This document shows positions 59,843-64,000 of a stretch of 64,000 nucleotides of DNA, piece after piece. The notes under the pieces were generated by a model. That model was not told where the DNA came from, did not search any database, and saw only the letters and a program-made list of their open reading frames with translations. Position 1 is the stretch's first letter; each line of letters begins with the position of its first letter. The translations under genes were made by a program, and so were the position numbers. The DNA comes from Arthrobacter sp. PM3 (lineage in GTDB: Bacteria; Actinomycetota; Actinomycetes; Actinomycetales; Micrococcaceae), in contig NZ_CP022314.1 of NCBI RefSeq assembly GCF_003352915.1, positions 3,074,850 to 3,138,849 on the forward strand. The letters run 5' to 3'.

Positions 59843-59849
59843 GGGGTGC

Positions 59850-60314
59850 GTGACTGGACTCATCAGCGTCGTCGGCGGCGCAGTAGTGGACTCCCTGGCC
59901 GAACCAACGATGCTCCTGGCGGCGCGGCGCACGGCACCCCCGCAGTTCGCCGGAATGTGGGAATTCCCCGGCGGAAAGGTGGAACCCGGCGAAGCCGCCG
60001 AGGACGCCTTGCACCGTGAGCTCCAGGAGGAGTTGGGGGTGCTGGTGCGGCTCGGTCCCGAACTGCCGGGGGCATCCGCCGCGGGCTGGCCGCTCAACGC
60101 GAAGGCGGCGATGCGGGTCTGGTTCGCCGAACTTGCCGACGGCGAGCCGCGGCCCCTCGAGGACCACGACGAACTTCGCTGGCTCGACCTCCGCACCCCC
60201 GACGCCGTCCGCGGCCTGCCCTGGATCCCGGCGGACTTTCCGATTGTTGAGGCCCTCCTGGCGGCGGTCGGTGCCGCCGGACCGCGCGGGGCGGGCGCAG
60301 GCCTGGTGCGCTGA
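59850..60314 (+). CDS. NUDIX hydrolase, MutT-like
   Basis: A 154-residue pyrophosphatase with an intact Nudix box (G-x5-E-x7-RELQEELGV, residues ~35-57) and the MutT-like WEFPGGKVEPGE entry. It is the size of 8-oxo-dGTP diphosphatases, so nucleotide-pool sanitising is the likely role. MutT paralogues are numerous in actinobacteria, so other substrates are possible. Confidence 0.88.
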   Translation: MTGLISVVGGAVVDSLAEPTMLLAARRTAPPQFAGMWEFPGGKVEPGEAAEDALHRELQEELGVLVRLGPELPGASAAGWPLNAKAAMRVWFAELADGEPRPLEDHDELRWLDLRTPDAVRGLPWIPADFPIVEALLAAVGAAGPRGAGAGLVR

Positions 60315-60374
60315 CGGCGGACACCCCGGGCATTCCCGTCCTACGGCCTCTCGCCAAATCCCCGGGCATGTGCC

Positions 60375-60380
60375 TACTCT
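60375..60380 (+). promoter_or_regulatory. -10 element of the pnt operon
   Basis: TACTCT lies 24 nt before the GTG at 60405, giving a short 5' leader that carries GAGAGGAG as the ribosome binding site. Confidence 0.4.
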
Positions 60381-60404
60381 GAACGCAATCGAGAGGAGTG
60401 GCCC

Positions 60405-61547
60405 GTGCAGGTCGGTGTCGGACGAGAGCAACGCGCCGGAGAACGCCGGGTCGCGGCCACCCCCGAGACGGTGCGTCAGCTGACCTCCGTCGGCCTCGCC
60501 GTCCTGGTGGAGAGCGGCGCCGGAACCGAGGCCGGGTTCGCGGACCCGGCGTTCAAAGAGGCCGGCGCCACAGTGATTTCAGAACTCCCGTTCCCAGACC
60601 TGGACGTGCTGTTGCATGTCCGTCCACTCACCCCGGAAACGGTGGCCAGGCTTCGTCCCGGCGCCGTCACGGTAGGCCTGGCGTCGCCGGCCTCGGAACT
60701 GCCGACCGTCCGCGCCCTGGCGGCCGCCGGGGTCACCGCCTTCGCCCTTGAACTCCTTCCGCGGATTTCCCGGGCCCAATCCATGGATGCGCTCACGTCG
60801 CAGTCCCTGGTTACCGGCTACCGCGCCGTGCTCGAAGCCGCGGTCCGGTACCCGCGGTTCTTCCCGCTCTACATGACGGCGGCGGGCACCATCCCGCCGG
60901 CGAGGGTGCTGGTCCTCGGGGCCGGGGTTGCCGGGCTGCAGGCGATCGGCACCGCGAAACGCCTCGGTGCCCGGGTTTCCGCCAACGACATCCGTGCCGC
61001 CTCCGCCGACGAGGTCGCCTCGATGGGCGGGACGTTCATCAACCTGGACCTCGATGCGGCGGCCGAAGGCGCCGGGGGTTACGCCAGGGAACTGGGCGAG
61101 GACCGGGCCCAACGCCAGCGCAGTCTCCTGGCCCCGCATGTCGCCGCGGCCGACGTCCTGATCACGACTGCAGCCATCCCGGGACGGGCCGCCCCCTTGC
61201 TTGTGACCGCCGACATGGTGGCCGGCATGCGGGCCGGGTCGGTCGTCGTCGACCTCGCCGCGGACTCCGGCGGCAACGTCGAAGGCGTGGTCGCCGGGCA
61301 GGACATCCAGGTGCCGGTCGAGGGCGGCACGGTCACTCTCGTGGGCCTGCAGGACGCGGCATCCGCGATGCCCTCGGATGCGTCGCGGCTTTTCGCCCGG
61401 AATGTCAGCAACTTCCTGGCCCTCATGACCGACGCCGGCCAGGTCGCCCCGGACTTCGGCGACGACGTCGTCGCCGGAACCTGCCTGACGCACCGCGGCG
61501 CCGTGCGGCACGCCCCCACGGCGGCGGCACTGGCAGGGGACGCATGA
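60405..61547 (+). CDS. pntAA: NAD(P) transhydrogenase subunit alpha part 1 (PntAA)
   Basis: A 380-residue soluble NAD(H)-binding domain I of the proton-translocating transhydrogenase. Family features are GREQRAGERRVAATPETVRQ at the N-terminus, the Rossmann motif VLGAGVAGLQAIGTAKRLGA and the segment LMTDAGQVAPDFGDDV. The alpha subunit is split into two genes, as usual in actinobacteria. GAGAGGAG upstream of the GTG. Overlaps pntAB (ATGATG). Confidence 0.95.
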   Translation: MQVGVGREQRAGERRVAATPETVRQLTSVGLAVLVESGAGTEAGFADPAFKEAGATVISELPFPDLDVLLHVRPLTPETVARLRPGAVTVGLASPASELPTVRALAAAGVTAFALELLPRISRAQSMDALTSQSLVTGYRAVLEAAVRYPRFFPLYMTAAGTIPPARVLVLGAGVAGLQAIGTAKRLGARVSANDIRAASADEVASMGGTFINLDLDAAAEGAGGYARELGEDRAQRQRSLLAPHVAAADVLITTAAIPGRAAPLLVTADMVAGMRAGSVVVDLAADSGGNVEGVVAGQDIQVPVEGGTVTLVGLQDAASAMPSDASRLFARNVSNFLALMTDAGQVAPDFGDDVVAGTCLTHRGAVRHAPTAAALAGDA

Positions 61548-61954
61548 TGGGGCCGGTCACCCTGCTCACAGTGGTCGTGCTGGCGGTGTTCGTCGGCTTC
61601 GAGGTCGTCTCCAAGGTGACCAGCAAGCTGCACACACCGCTCATGTCCGGCGCCAATGCCATCCACGGCATCATCCTCGTCGGTGCGATCATTGTGGCCG
61701 GACAGGCCGGCGATCCCTGGGTGCTTGGCATCGCGCTCCTGGCCGTCGTCCTGGCGACCGTCAACCTGGTGGGCGGCTTCGTGGTCACGGACCGGATGCT
61801 GGAGATGTTCTCCCTGCACAAGCCGCACAAGCCCGCGCGGACGTCCGCGCCCAACGCGCCGGAGACGGGTCCCGCCCCGGCCGGCGGCGCGGCGGGCGGG
61901 GGGCCGCCGGGCGGGGGATCGTCGGGCGACGGCGTCACGGGGGAGGCCCGGTGA
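61544..61954 (+). CDS. pntAB: NAD(P) transhydrogenase subunit alpha part 2 (PntAB)
   Basis: A 136-residue membrane part of the alpha subunit with three to four hydrophobic segments, including SKLHTPLMSGANAIHGIILV and the end VTDRMLEMFSLHKPHKP. The last ~40 residues are a Pro/Gly-rich tail that is longer than usual for the family. ATG at 61544 or 61547 overlaps the pntAA stop; its own stop overlaps pntB (GTGA). Confidence 0.94.
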   Translation: MMGPVTLLTVVVLAVFVGFEVVSKVTSKLHTPLMSGANAIHGIILVGAIIVAGQAGDPWVLGIALLAVVLATVNLVGGFVVTDRMLEMFSLHKPHKPARTSAPNAPETGPAPAGGAAGGGPPGGGSSGDGVTGEAR

Positions 61955-63324
61955 GCCTCCTGACCCCGGAATGGACTGCCCTGCTCTACCTGGTGGCCGC
62001 CGTCTGCTTCATCCTGGCGCTGAAGGGCCTGAGCTCGCCGAAGACCGCCCGGCGCGGCAACACCATCGGTGCCGCCGGCGCGCTCGTGGCGGTTGTCACG
62101 GTGTTTTTCTCGGCCCGGCTGGAGAATATCCCGCTGATCGTGGCCGCGATCGCCGTCGGCTGCGCCGTAGCGGTTCCCGTCGCCCGGCGGGTGCAGATGA
62201 CCCAGATGCCGCAACTGGTGGCCCTGTTCAACGGCGTCGGTGGCGGCGCCGCGGCCCTGGTCGCCGCCCTCGAACTGAGCCACAGCGCGGATCCCTGGGT
62301 CCGGCTCGCCGTCGTCTTCACGATGCTGGTGGGCGCTGTGTCCTTCGCGGGCTCGGCGGTGACCGTGGGAAAGCTGCAGGATGTCATCAGCACCCGTCCG
62401 ATGCTGTTTCCCGGGATGCCTTGGGTCATGGGTGCCGCGCTGCTGGGGGCGGTCGTCTCCGGGGCGATGGTGGTCATGACCGGGTCTGCCGGCTGGTCGC
62501 TGGCGCTGCTGGGCCTGGGGCTCGCGGCGGGTTTGCTCCTGGTGCTGCCGGTCGGCGGGGCTGACGTGCCGATCGTGATCTCGCTGCTGAATGCCTTCAC
62601 CGGGCTCGCGGTGGCCGCGTCCGGCGTGGTCCTGGGCAACGTGCTGCTCCTCGTCGCCGGAACGCTCGTCGGGGCGAGCGGCACGATCCTGACCAAGGTC
62701 ATGGCCTCGGCCATGGGCCGCGGCGTTACCGGCATCATGTTCGGCGCCTTCAAGGGCGGCTCGACGGCGGGTTCCACCGCCGTGAGCGACCGGCCCGTCC
62801 GCTCGTCCTCGCCGGAGGACGTCGCCGTTCAACTCGGCTACGCCCAGCGCGTGGTGATCGTTCCCGGCTACGGGCTCGCCGTGGCGCAGGGACAGCACAC
62901 CGTGGCCGAGCTCGCCACAGCCCTGGCCGACCGCGGCATCGACGTGGTGTTCGCCATCCACCCCGTGGCCGGACGCATGCCGGGCCACATGAACGTGCTC
63001 CTGGCCGAGGCCGATGTGCCGTATGAGTCCCTGCGGGAGCTGGCGGAAATCAATCCCGAGTTCGCGAGCACGGACATCGTGCTGGTGGTCGGCGCGAACG
63101 ACGTCGTCAACCCGGCCGCCAAGTCCTCGCCCGGCTCGCCCATCTACGGGATGCCGATTTTGGACGTGGTGCAGGCCCAGCAGGTGGTGTTCCTCAAACG
63201 GTCCATGCGGCCGGGGTTCGCCGGCATCGAGAACGATCTCCTGCACGACCCCAAGACCACGCTCCTGTTCGGGGACGCAAAGGATTCCCTGTCCCGGGTG
63301 CTCGGCGCCGTCAAGGCACTCTGA
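61951..63324 (+). CDS. pntB: NAD(P) transhydrogenase subunit beta (PntB)
   Basis: A 457-residue subunit with about nine membrane segments followed by the NADP(H)-binding domain III. The latter contains GYGLAVAQGQHTVAELATAL, GRMPGHMNVLLAEADVPY and GANDVVNPAAKSSPGSPIYG. Together the three subunits use the proton gradient to make NADPH from NADH. Its stop is 12 nt from the convergent radical SAM gene. Confidence 0.96.
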   Translation: MSLLTPEWTALLYLVAAVCFILALKGLSSPKTARRGNTIGAAGALVAVVTVFFSARLENIPLIVAAIAVGCAVAVPVARRVQMTQMPQLVALFNGVGGGAAALVAALELSHSADPWVRLAVVFTMLVGAVSFAGSAVTVGKLQDVISTRPMLFPGMPWVMGAALLGAVVSGAMVVMTGSAGWSLALLGLGLAAGLLLVLPVGGADVPIVISLLNAFTGLAVAASGVVLGNVLLLVAGTLVGASGTILTKVMASAMGRGVTGIMFGAFKGGSTAGSTAVSDRPVRSSSPEDVAVQLGYAQRVVIVPGYGLAVAQGQHTVAELATALADRGIDVVFAIHPVAGRMPGHMNVLLAEADVPYESLRELAEINPEFASTDIVLVVGANDVVNPAAKSSPGSPIYGMPILDVVQAQQVVFLKRSMRPGFAGIENDLLHDPKTTLLFGDAKDSLSRVLGAVKAL

Positions 63325-63336
63325 GGCCCGCTCGTT

Positions 63337-64000
63337 TCAAAAGAGTGTGGGCTGGGCCGCGTTGCCGGCATGCCGGGCCGGTGCATGTCCGGCCGTGTTC
63401 GGGATGCTTCCGGCGGGGTACTGGGCTTCCTCCTCCCGGGCATCGGCGCTAAGGTCCCGGTGGCTGAAGCCCTGTGAGCCGGAGAAGCCGTGCCGATCCT
63501 TGAAGTAGCGGATGCGCCCGGCCAGCCAGGTCCGGTATTCCTTGGATGCGTAGGATCCGCCGCCGTAGAGGCGGCGGTATTTGCCGGCAAGGTGCGGGTG
63601 TTCGCGGGCGATCCATTGCATGAACCATTCGCGGGTCCCCGGCTTGAGGTAGAGCGCGCCGGCCGTGACCCCGGTGGCGCCCGCGGCTGCGAGGGCGCCG
63701 AAGAGGGAATCGAGGGCGTCGTCGCCGTCGGTGAGCCAGGGCAGGATGGGCATGGCCATGACGCCGCAGGGAAGGCCAGCCTCCCGCAGCCGCGAGATGA
63801 GCTTCAGCCGGGCCCGCGGCCCGGGCGTTCCCGGTTCCACGGCCTCGGACAGTTGCTCGTTCGTCATGGCCAGCGAGATGCCCACACCGACGGGCACCTG
63901 GGCCGCGGCATGCTTCAGGAGCGGAATGTCGCGGGCCAGGAGCGTGCCCTTGGTGAGGATGGACAGGGGCGTGCCGGAATCGGCGAGGGCGCCGATGATG
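63337..64000 (-). CDS. Rv2578c-like radical SAM protein, C-terminal part (partial)
   Basis: The frame enters from the right edge and gives the last ~221 residues. It contains LSILTKGTLLARDIPLLKHA, VPVGVGISLAMTNEQLSEAV and SRLREAGLPCGVMAMPILPW, which fit the later strands of a radical SAM barrel of the Rv2578c/SPL-like family. The CxxxCxxC motif would lie outside the window. The C-terminus (residues ~165-221 of this part) is polar and low-complexity. The function of the family is not established. Confidence 0.8.
   Translation of the reverse strand, partial: IIGALADSGTPLSILTKGTLLARDIPLLKHAAAQVPVGVGISLAMTNEQLSEAVEPGTPGPRARLKLISRLREAGLPCGVMAMPILPWLTDGDDALDSLFGALAAAGATGVTAGALYLKPGTREWFMQWIAREHPHLAGKYRRLYGGGSYASKEYRTWLAGRIRYFKDRHGFSGSQGFSHRDLSADAREEEAQYPAGSIPNTAGHAPARHAGNAAQPTLF

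Noticed and set aside
61423..63246. A 607-codon minus-strand frame opposite pntAB-pntB
   Set aside because: His/Arg/Gln/Gly-rich shadow composition; the plus-strand transhydrogenase genes account for the region.
1..64000. tRNA, rRNA, tmRNA or RNase P RNA genes
   Set aside because: No cloverleaf with the conserved T-arm GGTTCRANTCC pattern, and no rRNA-like conserved blocks, were recognised on either strand.

Overview
The window is chromosomal DNA from a high-GC actinobacterium, most likely a member of the Micrococcaceae close to Arthrobacter or Pseudarthrobacter. I infer this from the strong G/C bias at third codon positions, the frequent GTG starts, actinobacterial LexA boxes (TCGAAY-N4-GTTCGA) and the order dapA-rnj-ftsK-pgsA-cinA-clgR-recA-recX-miaB-miaA-dapF-hflX-dinG-lexA. 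No sequence comparison was run. I saw no rRNA, tRNA, CRISPR array, insertion sequence or intact prophage. Coding density is very high, and most operon genes overlap by ATGA or GTGA.

Region 1 (1-8.7 kb): the tail of an unidentified gene, then a promoter and an operon for a branched-chain-amino-acid-type ABC importer (binding lipoprotein, two ATPases, two permeases). It continues with an AMP-forming acyl-CoA synthetase, a TetR regulator and an alpha/beta hydrolase, which suggests uptake and CoA activation of an organic acid. Region 2 (8.8-18 kb): a LuxR-type regulator, then a molybdenum-cofactor cluster: moaD and moaA on the minus strand, and on the plus strand a two-component system, a membrane-anchored sulfite-oxidase-like molybdoenzyme, moeA, moaC, mog and moaE.

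Region 3 (18-25 kb): dapB, a small membrane protein and a DUF1624-type membrane protein. Then comes the most unusual locus: two divergent operons with six proteins carrying Asp23/Gls24-type or AmaP-type domains, an ECF-like sigma factor, and a zinc-binding anti-sigma-like protein that ends in an Asp23-like domain. Region 4 (25-36.9 kb): a LexA-box-controlled DUF222 remnant, a nitrilase-family hydrolase, dapA, RNase J, ftsK, pgsA, cinA, clgR, a MarR regulator, a DUF3046 gene, recA and recX.

Region 5 (36.9-47 kb): miaB, miaA, dapF, an RsmC-like methyltransferase, hflX behind a long leader with a candidate leader peptide, dinG, lexA, and a divergent SOS-associated LysM membrane protein. Region 6 (47-53.5 kb): hisC-hisB-hisH-(52-aa membrane protein)-hisA, an SseB-like protein, an MFS transporter and a DUF1844 gene. 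Region 7 (53.5-64 kb): infC (AUU start)-rpmI-rplT-trmH, a GlsB/YeaQ-type protein, a CDF transporter, an MFS transporter, a NUDIX hydrolase, the proton-translocating transhydrogenase pntAA-pntAB-pntB, and the end of an Rv2578c-type radical SAM protein.

Two patterns run through the window. The DNA-damage genes recA, lexA, the LysM gene and the DUF222 remnant carry LexA boxes, and recA also has a match to the LexA-independent RecA-NDp promoter. At least a dozen genes have a TANNNT -10 element 6-7 nt before the start codon, as expected for leaderless transcripts.
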